Of a DNA stretch of 51,877 nt, positions 42,214 through 50,606 are shown in pieces; positions within the stretch are counted from its first letter, which is position 1, and every line of letters starts with the position of its first letter. Made by a program: the position numbers and the translations under genes. The stretch comes from Lentisphaerota bacterium (lineage in GTDB: Bacteria; Verrucomicrobiota; Lentisphaeria; Victivallales; UBA1829), in NCBI GenBank assembly GCA_015061845.1, contig SUVT01000007.1, forward strand, positions 1 through 51,877. The letters are read 5' to 3'. The notes beneath the pieces were generated by a model. That model saw only the letters and a list, made by a program, of their open reading frames with translations. It was not told the DNA's origin and did no database searches.

Positions 42214-43380
42214 ATGAAACAAATCTTCAACGTAACAGAATATGGCGTCAAGGCAGATCGTCCGGATATCATTCAGACAGAAGCAATTCAGAAAGTTATT
42301 GATCTCGCCGGGACAGAAGGCGGGGAAATTTATTTCCCGGAAGGAAGATACAGCTCCGGATCCCTTTTCTTCAAAGCAAAAACATCTCTTTCTCTCGGAA
42401 AAAATGCATTCCTGCAGGGCAGTTCCGATATTTCTGATTTCGCAGTGCTTCCCACCCGGATGGAAGGCGAAAATGTAACCTATTTTGCCGCTCTCATCAA
42501 TGCCGATCAGGTAGATGGATTTTCAATTTCCGGAGAAGGAACGATCGACGGAAACGGCTTACCGTACTGGCGGCATTTCTGGCTGCGCCGTCAATTCAAT
42601 CCCCAATGTACCAATATGGATGAAATGCGCCCCAGGATCATTTATGTTTCCAACAGTAAACAGGTTCGGATTTCCGGGGTGACAATTCAGAATTCCCCGT
42701 TCTGGACCACTCATTTTTACCGCTGTTCGGATGTGATCCTTTCTGATTTACGGATCACAGCTCCCACAAAACCGGTTCTTGCGCCCAGTTCCGATGCGAT
42801 CGATCTGGATGTCTGCAGTGATGTGGTGATCAAAAACTGTTATATTTCCGTAAACGATGATGCCATTGCTCTGAAAGGCGGAAAAGGACCGGATGCAGAT
42901 AAACTGCCTGAAAACGGAGAAAATACCCGCATTACCATTGAAAATTGCACCTTCGGCTTTTGTCACTGTATCCTGACCTGCGGCAGCGAAACAGTTCACA
43001 ATCGCGATATCATTCTCCGGAATTGTATTTCCGATGGAGCAGCCTGTGTGCTTTCCCTGAAAATGCGACCTGATACAAACCAGCTCAACGAAAAAATTCT
43101 TGTGGACAATATCACAGGTTCCTGTGAAAAAGTCTTTACATCCTATTCATTTACTCAGTTCCGGCGGTCTCCGGATCTTCATATGTCCTACGGAAAAGAT
43201 GTTACGCTGTCCAATCTCAAACTGAAATGCGACAAACTGTTTTTGGCAGAAGACTCAATCGAATATGAACTGGAAAATATTCAGGTGAAAGATTGTGAGT
43301 TTACAACCGCTTCAGAACTGAACATTTCCCGCCGTGACGGAAAAGAGTTTATCTTTGAAAATATCAAACTGATTTCTTGA
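42214..43380 (+). CDS. Glycoside hydrolase family 28 (polygalacturonase-like), cytoplasmic
   Basis: A 388-residue right-handed beta-helix protein. The frame is open upstream to 42118, but the promoter lies there and AAAGGAG (42201-42207) fits the ATG at 42214. GH28 landmarks: YFPEGRYSSGSLFFK, the catalytic-type acidic residues in SSDAID (Asp194) and VNDDAIALKGG (Asp215, Asp216), and CGSE (256-259) where classical enzymes have GHG. Family members hydrolyse galacturonic-acid or related linkages in pectin-like glycans. No signal peptide, so it probably acts on imported oligosaccharides. It converges on the deacetylase gene with 17 bp between. Confidence 0.85.
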   Translation: MKQIFNVTEYGVKADRPDIIQTEAIQKVIDLAGTEGGEIYFPEGRYSSGSLFFKAKTSLSLGKNAFLQGSSDISDFAVLPTRMEGENVTYFAALINADQVDGFSISGEGTIDGNGLPYWRHFWLRRQFNPQCTNMDEMRPRIIYVSNSKQVRISGVTIQNSPFWTTHFYRCSDVILSDLRITAPTKPVLAPSSDAIDLDVCSDVVIKNCYISVNDDAIALKGGKGPDADKLPENGENTRITIENCTFGFCHCILTCGSETVHNRDIILRNCISDGAACVLSLKMRPDTNQLNEKILVDNITGSCEKVFTSYSFTQFRRSPDLHMSYGKDVTLSNLKLKCDKLFLAEDSIEYELENIQVKDCEFTTASELNISRRDGKEFIFENIKLIS

Positions 43381-43397
43381 GAAAATTTCAGTTGACT

Positions 43398-44057
43398 TCA
43401 CTGACAAATCCGGTTTCCGTAATCAGCCATGCTCAAGACCTGATAACCGTTGTCATGAAGATATTTCATGTGATCCGCAAATATTTCCGGATCAGTCGTG
43501 CAATGTTCATGGGCGACATCCGGGACTCCGTGATAAAGCAGTACAAGGGCAGCATCTTCTCTTGTTCCGAGCAGATCCAGCCCCTCCCGGAAATTGTTCA
43601 ACTGTTTGTTGCATACAGAATAACATGGAATCCGCAGCGGATCGGTTTCTTTCGTCCATAAACTGTGTTCTGTTGTGCGGGCATAGCGGATCCCGTGATC
43701 CGGAAGAAGTTTTGCGGCATTTTCCGCGTAAGGTCCGCCGGGATATGCAAAGGATACCGGAGAAGGTGAGCCGGTATCTTTGATCAAATCATTCATCAAA
43801 GAGATCTCGCTGCGGCATTCAGGATCACTCAGGATACGCAGATCCGGGTGATTCATGGTGTGGTTTCCGAGTTCAAAGCCCCGCTTGTAAAAAGCAACTA
43901 TTTCCGTTTTTGTCAAATGGGCATTGGGTGTCTCAAACCAGCATTCCGGCTGAGAAATGAAAAAGGTTGCACCGAATCCATATTTTTCCAGGATCGGAAC
44001 AACAATTTCCAAATGACTTCTGCAGGCATCATCAAAGGTAAGTACAATTGTTTTCAT
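43398..44057 (-). CDS. Polysaccharide deacetylase (NodB-type), short
   Basis: A 219-residue protein made of one deacetylase domain: LTFDDA (Asp9, Asp10), the metal pair His66-x3-His70 in NHTMNHPDL, FAYPGGPY and late LVLLYHG. No signal peptide. It starts 2 nt after the AraC regulator's stop, so the two are one operon. It might deacetylate sugars from the glycan handled by module C. Confidence 0.88.
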   Translation of the reverse strand: MKTIVLTFDDACRSHLEIVVPILEKYGFGATFFISQPECWFETPNAHLTKTEIVAFYKRGFELGNHTMNHPDLRILSDPECRSEISLMNDLIKDTGSPSPVSFAYPGGPYAENAAKLLPDHGIRYARTTEHSLWTKETDPLRIPCYSVCNKQLNNFREGLDLLGTREDAALVLLYHGVPDVAHEHCTTDPEIFADHMKYLHDNGYQVLSMADYGNRICQ

Positions 44058-44059
44058 CG

Positions 44060-44986
44060 TTAAATCTCCTCTTGTTTTTCTTCCGGAGGCTCCCAGCTGA
44101 AACGGGGTCTGGCTGGGGGCGCGTGTCTGTATTTATTTCTGAATTTTCCCGGTGTTATACCGTATTTCCGTTTGAATGCTTTGATCAAATAGTTTGCATC
44201 ATAAAAACCGCACTCTCTGGCGAGTTCTTCCAAAGATAATTCGCTGGTATAAAGCATTTCAGTAACCTTCTGCAACCGCAGCAAAAGGATGTATTCGGAG
44301 GGAGCCAGTCCTGTCAGGGAATGAAACTTTTTCGTGAATCCGCTGATACACATTCCGGAATTAAGGGCAAGGGTTTTCACAGAATATTGCTCACCCGGAT
44401 TATTTTCGATATTTTTGATCGTATCCAGCAGTTTTTTGCTGACAGGCATATTATTCTGAATATTTTGAGCAGTAATTGTTTCTTTCCGCAAAAGGATCAA
44501 AAGAATTTGCAGGAGAAAATTTTTGGATTCGAGTTTATAGCCCGGACGGTGCTGTAAAATGGCTTGAGAGAGTAATCCGATCAATTTGTCGATCTCTTTC
44601 CGCTCAACTGTATTCAGCCGGATATGGGGTCTTCTCCCGGGAACACGTTCTCCAAAAAATGAATGGAACGAACCTAATTCCTGCAGTTCACTGATTTCAT
44701 TAGAGATGATACTTTTTGAAAAAATAATATTGGAAAAATAAGCTCCGTCACCATTTTCATAAGAGTGTCTTTCCCGGGGAAGAATCGAAAAACAATCCCC
44801 TTGCATCAGACAATAAGTGCTTTTTTCATTTCCGGAGTAAAGAGTATGGATCGCTGATCCCCGCTGAAAAATGACGATTTCTATAAAATCATGGGAATGT
44901 AAAGGGACTTTTGTATGCAATGATGTGGGAACGACACTCAGAGAAAAATCTTCAGATCCGAAGTTGGAAAACTTTTCTTTTTTCAT
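44060..44986 (-). CDS. AraC-family transcriptional regulator (module C)
   Basis: About 308 residues. I choose the ATG at 44986 with GGGGA upstream; a TTG 15 codons upstream has no RBS. The N-terminal ~150 residues look like an AraC cupin sensor (LHTKVPLHSHDFIEIVIFQRGSA, CLMQGDCFSILPRERHSYENG). The C-terminal ~100 residues hold two helix-turn-helix units with YSVKTLALNSGMCISGFTKKF and LARECGFYDANYLIKAFKRKYGITPGKFR. It is divergent from the pseudopilin and enzyme genes of module C and likely activates them in response to a sugar. Confidence 0.9.
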   Translation of the reverse strand: MKKEKFSNFGSEDFSLSVVPTSLHTKVPLHSHDFIEIVIFQRGSAIHTLYSGNEKSTYCLMQGDCFSILPRERHSYENGDGAYFSNIIFSKSIISNEISELQELGSFHSFFGERVPGRRPHIRLNTVERKEIDKLIGLLSQAILQHRPGYKLESKNFLLQILLILLRKETITAQNIQNNMPVSKKLLDTIKNIENNPGEQYSVKTLALNSGMCISGFTKKFHSLTGLAPSEYILLLRLQKVTEMLYTSELSLEELARECGFYDANYLIKAFKRKYGITPGKFRNKYRHAPPARPRFSWEPPEEKQEEI

Positions 44987-45129
44987 TGTGAAAAAATCCC
45001 CATGTTTAATTAAAAATGGCTTTTTATACAAAATAATATAACTTTGATCCGCCAGAATTCAATTTAAAAAAATAAAAAAACAAGAAAAATATTTTGCATG
45101 ATATTACTATTTTTTTAAAGAAACAAGTT

Positions 45130-45157
45130 ATGCAAAAAAGATGTTTAATATTATATT
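45130..45157 (+). promoter_or_regulatory. Promoter candidate of module C
   Basis: Weak -35 ATGCAA (45130-45135), a 16-bp spacer, and -10 TATATT (45152-45157). A poor -35 would suit activation by the divergent AraC regulator. Confidence 0.4.
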
Positions 45158-45250
45158 AATTGCAAGATAAAAAGTAAAATTTTGCAGTAAAAGAAAGAAT
45201 AAAGAATACTGTTCTCAAAAAGAACAAAACAAAAAAACTGAAGGAGAGGA

Positions 45251-46036
45251 ATGATGCGAACATCAAAACAAAACAGGAAAAACTTCACCTTGATTGAATT
45301 GCTTGTCGTGATTGCAATTATTGCAATTCTGGCAGGGATGCTGCTTCCGGCACTGAATCAAGCCCGGGATAAAGGGCGAGCCGCAAGCTGTACCAGCAAT
45401 TTACACAACACTTACCTGACTGCACGGCAATATCTGGACGATAACGGCGATTTCTGGCCGAATTGTAATTGTCAGGTTCCCCGCAATGAAGGAAACTGCT
45501 GGTGGCCGTATCGGCTCAGTATTTCCGGCTATCTCACCTACAAGGCGAACAGTGCAAATGAACTCCGCTATGTGGATATGAAAGCTAATCATTGTACTTC
45601 TGTTGAATATGATGTAACGCAGTTGAATACATACCAAACTTATGCATCATCTTACAATTCCTACAATGCCTCCACCCAACCGTGGCACGGATACATTTTG
45701 AAAGAAACTTTTGCCAAAACAAATGGCGGAGATCATATCGCTCCTTCCAACCGGATGTTGCTGATGGATGCATTCCAGCGTCCCGCGAACAGAACTGCAA
45801 GTGCATGTAATGTGATCCAGAATAACAGCAAGGCTTATGCTGACTACGGTCATCCTATGCCGATGCACTCCGGACGGATCAATCTGGTAACGCAAGCTGG
45901 AAATGCGGTTTCACTTCTTCCCGCAGAAATGAAGAATTATTACACACCGATGTATTCCGACAATAAAACTCAGCATCTGACTCCGTTGCGGTACTACTCC
46001 TTCAAAGATTCTACGCAATGGTATGATGCCATGTAA
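45251..46036 (+). CDS. Pseudopilin with degenerate H-X9-AG motif (module C)
   Basis: A 261-residue protein: basic leader (MRTSKQNRKN), then [20 protein letters not shown] with Glu +5 and PALNQARDKGRAASC. The residue before Phe is Asn, not Gly. The body contains several Trp/Tyr-rich stretches. The C-terminal motif is MHSGRINLVTQAG, H-X9-AG rather than H-X9-DG, as in module B. RBS AAGGAGAGG. A secreted glycosidase-like gene follows after 43 nt. It is probably assembled or displayed through a type II-like apparatus encoded elsewhere. Confidence 0.9.
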   Translation: MMRTSKQNRKNFTLIELLVVIAIIAILAGMLLPALNQARDKGRAASCTSNLHNTYLTARQYLDDNGDFWPNCNCQVPRNEGNCWWPYRLSISGYLTYKANSANELRYVDMKANHCTSVEYDVTQLNTYQTYASSYNSYNASTQPWHGYILKETFAKTNGGDHIAPSNRMLLMDAFQRPANRTASACNVIQNNSKAYADYGHPMPMHSGRINLVTQAGNAVSLLPAEMKNYYTPMYSDNKTQHLTPLRYYSFKDSTQWYDAM

Positions 46037-46079
46037 TAGAACATTTTTTCATCATAATAAATAACTATCAGGAGGATCT

Positions 46080-48596
46080 ATGTTTTTCAAAAGATTTGCC
46101 TACGCTCTTGCTGTGCTTTTGCTGACTCATTCAGCCGCAAAAATCCACGCTGAAGAGACCGTCATCAGTCACCTTTATCCGGGAGCAGAAAAAGGGTATA
46201 AAGTTCCCATAATGACTGCTCATGAAGTTTCGTTTGATTTGCCGGAAGGGATCCCTGCGGGAAAAAGGATCAAATTGGAATTTCTTGCAAGAATTGACTA
46301 TCCTGTTCTGGGAGGTTCTCCCGGGTTCGGACTCGTGGTTTTTGCCAACGATAAAACTCTGCCGTCCAGACTCCTTATGAGTCAGCCGGACCGGATGCGT
46401 TTATTTACCGGAAGTATGGCTCCAGGTGATGACATTTATCTTCCTTACCGATTCAAAGAGCATCATGGTTCCGGAAAATATTTTGAACAGCTTTGTAAAA
46501 CCGGAGCATTTTCTTTGAATATTGTTTATGCACCTGATTTCAAAGATATTGATAATCCTGTTCATAAATACCGGACGATTGGTTTCAGCCGGAAACATTT
46601 TGTTTTTGACATTACAGAATTCTGCCGTTCCGGGAAAAATACCCTTGCATTCATCAACCATCTTCCCAAATGGATCATCGGAAGACTGGGAAATAAAACT
46701 CAGCTTCCTATTGTGATTCAGGATGTGAAAGTCACGGTCAGTGATGAAAAAATGATTCGTCCTCTGCCCTATTGGATGGCAGATATGGAAGCAAAGAGCC
46801 AGCTTATGGAGTGGTATTCTCCCCGAAAAGAGTGGAAGACCAATTACACTTGGAACGTGACAAATGACGGTACTTTGTATGTGACATCTGCCGGTAAGAA
46901 ATATAAAATCACCTCATCTTTTACGTTCCCCGGCGGAAAAAACGGTTTCCCCAGTCCCAGAGCTTGCGATCCGAAATGGAAAGTCATCAGGACTCCCATC
47001 GCAGGAAATGCAGTCAGATTGAACGCATCAGGTTCCAGATATTCTATCCGGAGAGACTTCTTCCCCGGTCCCATGTGTTTGGAAATTCGTGATACGATTA
47101 CGAACATCACAAAAGAAAAACAGCCGATCATTATCAGACATCATGTTCCGATGCAGGCTGATGCCGATGAAGCATATCTCGGCGGATTAAAGGGACTTTC
47201 CGATGAATTTTACACCAGTCCAGCTTGGATGAAAGAAAATCCTACAGGCTATGCAGGCACATCCGGCAAGACAGGTCTCGGATTCGCCGCTTACGATGAT
47301 GTGTTTCGCGTACATGCAGAATATCTTGTCTCCAACAGATCTCTGGAATTATCTGATAAACAGCTGGTTCTTGCTCCCGGAAAAACGATCACTATGATTT
47401 GGCAGATCTATCCTGTAGAGCAGGGCGGCTATATGACGTTTATCAATAATATCCGTCAGTATTGGGGGCTGAACAGAACCGAAGCAACGTTTTACGGTGA
47501 TAACAAAGGATTCAACAAACCGCTGCCTCCGAATTGGAAAAAGATAACATGGAAGAATGAAGCGGATAGAGAATTTCACTGGTGTTATGTTGATCACTAC
47601 ATGACCAAGATCGGACCCTCATGGGGGTTGCGGCAGTGGAATATGAAAGAGATGCATAAAAACCAGTATGCAACCTTGAAAAGTCTTCGGGAAGGATTCC
47701 CCGATATTGAAATCGTCGGTGCTGTTGCCGCAATGTATTTCAGCAATGCCGGTGCAGAAGATTTGAAGCGGTTCAAAGATTCTGCAATCATCAGAAAAAA
47801 TGGAACGTATCCGACAGAAGATGGTGCCCGCTTCTTTATTCCGACACTGAGCAATGATTTCGGACGTCTGGTGGAAGCCAATGTTCATCGTCTGCTTGAT
47901 AATGGTTTTGACGGAATTTATTTTGATTACATGGAAGGCAGCCGCGGGGATCACCGGTTCACCTATAATCAGTATGACGGGGTCAGCGGAGATATTGATC
48001 TCAGAACCGGAAAAGTGACTGCAACCAAAGGTTCTTATCAATTGCTGAGTCAGGAATTCCTTCAGCACCTCTGCCGTCAGATCGTTGCCCGTGGAAAAAA
48101 GGTCTATGGAAATATTGGGAACTCAACAACTTCCAATATGCATAGCTTGATTTCTCTTGCACCTATGCGTTATACGGAAGCGATTGACATGGATCTTCTC
48201 AAACGCGGTCAGCTCTATCCCTGTCCAAATGCGCTTTGCCGGAGTCCGGAAGATATGCATACCCAGGTTCTCCTTGGTTTGTGGGAAGGGATGATGTGTT
48301 CTCCGTTTGGTTTGAAATATAATCATCAGGGAGATAATCCGCTGAAAGCCATGTGGCCCATCGCCTACCGGGAAATGCGGGAAGGTGCTGTTATCGGAAA
48401 AGATAAGATCGTAACAGCGATCAGCGGATATTTTGGTTTCGGTGACAAATCAGAATTCACTTACAGATTCTTTGATAAAAAAGGTATCTTGGGACAGCGT
48501 GAATTCAATGTCGTGGAAAAAGACGGCGAAAAATTCCTTGAGGTCAAAATAGAGATTGGGGAAGTCGTTGTCATCGAACGGAAGAAAACAAAATAA
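46080..48596 (+). CDS. Secreted glycosidase-like protein of unknown family
   Basis: An 838-residue protein with a signal peptide (MFFKRFAYALAVLLLTHSAAKIHA). Residues about 25-420 are beta-rich, with an early FDLPEGIPAGKRIKLEFLAR segment resembling a carbohydrate-binding jelly roll. A barrel-like region (about 460-800) holds DREFHWCYVDHYM, IEIVGAVAAMYFSNAG and GFDGIYFDYMEG, where the Asp residues are candidate catalytic groups as in GH13/31/36-like clans. It ends in a short beta domain. I cannot assign a GH family. RBS AGGAGG. It lies between the pseudopilin and the ADP-ribosylglycohydrolase-like gene. Confidence 0.55.
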   Translation: MFFKRFAYALAVLLLTHSAAKIHAEETVISHLYPGAEKGYKVPIMTAHEVSFDLPEGIPAGKRIKLEFLARIDYPVLGGSPGFGLVVFANDKTLPSRLLMSQPDRMRLFTGSMAPGDDIYLPYRFKEHHGSGKYFEQLCKTGAFSLNIVYAPDFKDIDNPVHKYRTIGFSRKHFVFDITEFCRSGKNTLAFINHLPKWIIGRLGNKTQLPIVIQDVKVTVSDEKMIRPLPYWMADMEAKSQLMEWYSPRKEWKTNYTWNVTNDGTLYVTSAGKKYKITSSFTFPGGKNGFPSPRACDPKWKVIRTPIAGNAVRLNASGSRYSIRRDFFPGPMCLEIRDTITNITKEKQPIIIRHHVPMQADADEAYLGGLKGLSDEFYTSPAWMKENPTGYAGTSGKTGLGFAAYDDVFRVHAEYLVSNRSLELSDKQLVLAPGKTITMIWQIYPVEQGGYMTFINNIRQYWGLNRTEATFYGDNKGFNKPLPPNWKKITWKNEADREFHWCYVDHYMTKIGPSWGLRQWNMKEMHKNQYATLKSLREGFPDIEIVGAVAAMYFSNAGAEDLKRFKDSAIIRKNGTYPTEDGARFFIPTLSNDFGRLVEANVHRLLDNGFDGIYFDYMEGSRGDHRFTYNQYDGVSGDIDLRTGKVTATKGSYQLLSQEFLQHLCRQIVARGKKVYGNIGNSTTSNMHSLISLAPMRYTEAIDMDLLKRGQLYPCPNALCRSPEDMHTQVLLGLWEGMMCSPFGLKYNHQGDNPLKAMWPIAYREMREGAVIGKDKIVTAISGYFGFGDKSEFTYRFFDKKGILGQREFNVVEKDGEKFLEVKIEIGEVVVIERKKTK

Positions 48597-48608
48597 GGAA
48601 CTGAGTAT

Positions 48609-48652
48609 GTCCCTGAAAGATCTTGTTCCTTTGCGGACATTTCTTCAGGGAC
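48609..48652. repeat. Inverted repeat in a module C gap
   Basis: GTCCCTGAA (48609-48617) is complementary to TTCAGGGAC (48644-48652). There is no T-run, so it is not a standard terminator. It lies between the secreted enzyme gene and the gene at 48676 and might act as an mRNA processing or attenuation structure. Confidence 0.5.
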
Positions 48653-48675
48653 GATGGTAAGGAAAAATACTGAAA

Positions 48676-50604
48676 ATGAAATTGGATTACGCAACATATT
48701 TTGACAAAGTTCTCGGATGCTGGACCGGAAAATCCATCGGCGGGATCATCGGCGCCCCTTATGAGTGTCATAAACATTTCAAAGAGTGCGATCCGGATAA
48801 ACTCTGGCCGAAAATCCTTTATCCAAACGATGACCTTGATATTCAGGTCGTTTATATGGAGGCCCTGCAGAAACATGGACTTTTCATTGACAGTAAAATA
48901 CTTGCAAAGTATTGGAAGGAACACTGTTTCTATACCTGCTGCGAATACGGGATCTTTATTGACAACTTTGATGGCGGGATCATGCCGCCTTACTCCGGCA
49001 CATTCAATAATGATTGGTATCATGAAGGAATGGGCTGTCCGATCCGTGCGGAAATCTGGGGCATCCTGTGTCCGGGAAATCCACGGCTTGCCGCAGAATA
49101 TGCAGCAATCGACGGTTGTCTGGATCACTCAAAATTCAGTATCGAAGTCGAACAATTCTGGGCAGCTGCCTGCTCTATGACGTTCTTTGAGTCTGATTTA
49201 CATAAACTGCTTCCCGCAGCTCTCGATGTTCTTCCGGAAAACAGCCGTGTCCGCAAGATCTATTATGAAGTCGTTGAGATTTGCAATCAGGATAAAACCC
49301 TGAAAGAAAAATGGACCGCTATCATCCGCCGGTGGGGGCACCGGAACGGAACCGCAACTGAGACAAACTTTCCTCTGACGCTGATGGCATTGTATCTTTC
49401 CAACGGCGATTTCAAAAAGGCAATGCACATTTGTATCCAGTCCGGATGGGATGCAGATTGTACCGCTGCAACAGCAGGAGCTATGCTCGGGTTGATCCAC
49501 GGAAGTTCTGTCCTTCCCGCTGACTACTGCGAAAAAATGGGAAAAACACTTGTCTGCGCCTGCGAAATCCCGCACCAGTTTGCAACACTTGACTCTTTTG
49601 CAAAAGAAACTTGCGCCCTGGGTGTTGAAATGTCTTTGTGCAGAAATACGCAGTTGGAAATCACCAATGCTCCGGCTGTTGAAGTAAGAATTGCTCCGGA
49701 ACCGCAAGTAACGCTTACAGCAGAATATCAGGATCAGCCTGTTCTTTACTGCGGAAAACCGACCTTTGTCGATATTGTCATTGCAAATCCTTTTGATACG
49801 GAACTGAAGGGCGTTCTGAAGATGGAAGTCCCTGAATATACGACAGTTGTATTCAATGGAAAAGTCAATGTTCCACCAAAGGGAACTCAGCGGATCGCTG
49901 TTGAAATCACCGGAAAAGAATCCATGGAGTATATGAATACAGAAAACAGATTCTTCATGGAAATCACGAAAGAGAATGGGGAAACCATTTCTGATGCATT
50001 CGGTCTGCGCGGAGCTGTCCAGTATCAGGTCTACGGCCCTTATTGGGATATGTGGGACAAGGACAAATATGAAGTCTGTCCCTATGATTGTGAGGAACTT
50101 GCGTGCAATCCGGCAAACGCCGGGTTCTGCAGAGATGCTATGGATATGTATGTTAAACTGGAAAATGAATATCTTGATGAATCGGCTCTGCTGCTTCATG
50201 ATCTGCCGCAGGAAACCCCTTATTCCGTACAGAAAGCCGGATTCTTTCTTTACAGCAAAGATCTGGGCGGATTCTTCGGAACTGGATGCCATTATCTTGT
50301 GATCGATTTCTGTGGAGATCAGCCTGTTGACAAAGCATATCTCTGGTTCGGCTGCAATGTCCCCTGGAAAGCATGGGTCGATGGTAAACTGATGTTTGAA
50401 CAGAAGTTCCATGCCTGCTGCAATCAGGAATTTTCCGAAGAAATGACATTTGCGCTGACAGGAAAACCGCAGAGAATGGTGGTCAAACTGGCTGCCCGGA
50501 CAGAAAAAATTGAAATCGAATGGGCTCTCCGGCAGATGAATGATGTCCGTACAATGGCAATTTCACCCTATATTCCCGGAATCCGTTACAAGGTTTTACA
50601 CTGA
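48676..50604 (+). CDS. ADP-ribosylglycohydrolase-fold protein with C-terminal beta extension
   Basis: A 642-residue protein. Residues 1-320 match the ADP-ribosylglycohydrolase fold: GCWTGKSIGGIIGAPYE, the first metal-binding acidic cluster YPNDDLDIQ (Asp52, Asp53, Asp55), and the second in GWDADCTAATAGAMLG (Asp259, Asp261). The classical DDT triad reads DDL here. The remaining ~320 residues are beta-rich with an Ig-like segment and a second sandwich, which simple ARH enzymes lack. No signal peptide. Its place inside a glycan module suggests it cleaves an N- or O-glycosidic bond of a non-ADP-ribose substrate; this is inference. Confidence 0.75.
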   Translation: MKLDYATYFDKVLGCWTGKSIGGIIGAPYECHKHFKECDPDKLWPKILYPNDDLDIQVVYMEALQKHGLFIDSKILAKYWKEHCFYTCCEYGIFIDNFDGGIMPPYSGTFNNDWYHEGMGCPIRAEIWGILCPGNPRLAAEYAAIDGCLDHSKFSIEVEQFWAAACSMTFFESDLHKLLPAALDVLPENSRVRKIYYEVVEICNQDKTLKEKWTAIIRRWGHRNGTATETNFPLTLMALYLSNGDFKKAMHICIQSGWDADCTAATAGAMLGLIHGSSVLPADYCEKMGKTLVCACEIPHQFATLDSFAKETCALGVEMSLCRNTQLEITNAPAVEVRIAPEPQVTLTAEYQDQPVLYCGKPTFVDIVIANPFDTELKGVLKMEVPEYTTVVFNGKVNVPPKGTQRIAVEITGKESMEYMNTENRFFMEITKENGETISDAFGLRGAVQYQVYGPYWDMWDKDKYEVCPYDCEELACNPANAGFCRDAMDMYVKLENEYLDESALLLHDLPQETPYSVQKAGFFLYSKDLGGFFGTGCHYLVIDFCGDQPVDKAYLWFGCNVPWKAWVDGKLMFEQKFHACCNQEFSEEMTFALTGKPQRMVVKLAARTEKIEIEWALRQMNDVRTMAISPYIPGIRYKVLH

Positions 50605-50606
50605 AA

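Noticed and set aside
48609-48652. Inverted repeat considered as a terminator within module C
   Set aside because: No T-run follows and the loop is 26 nt; the downstream gene has no clear promoter, so read-through is more likely.
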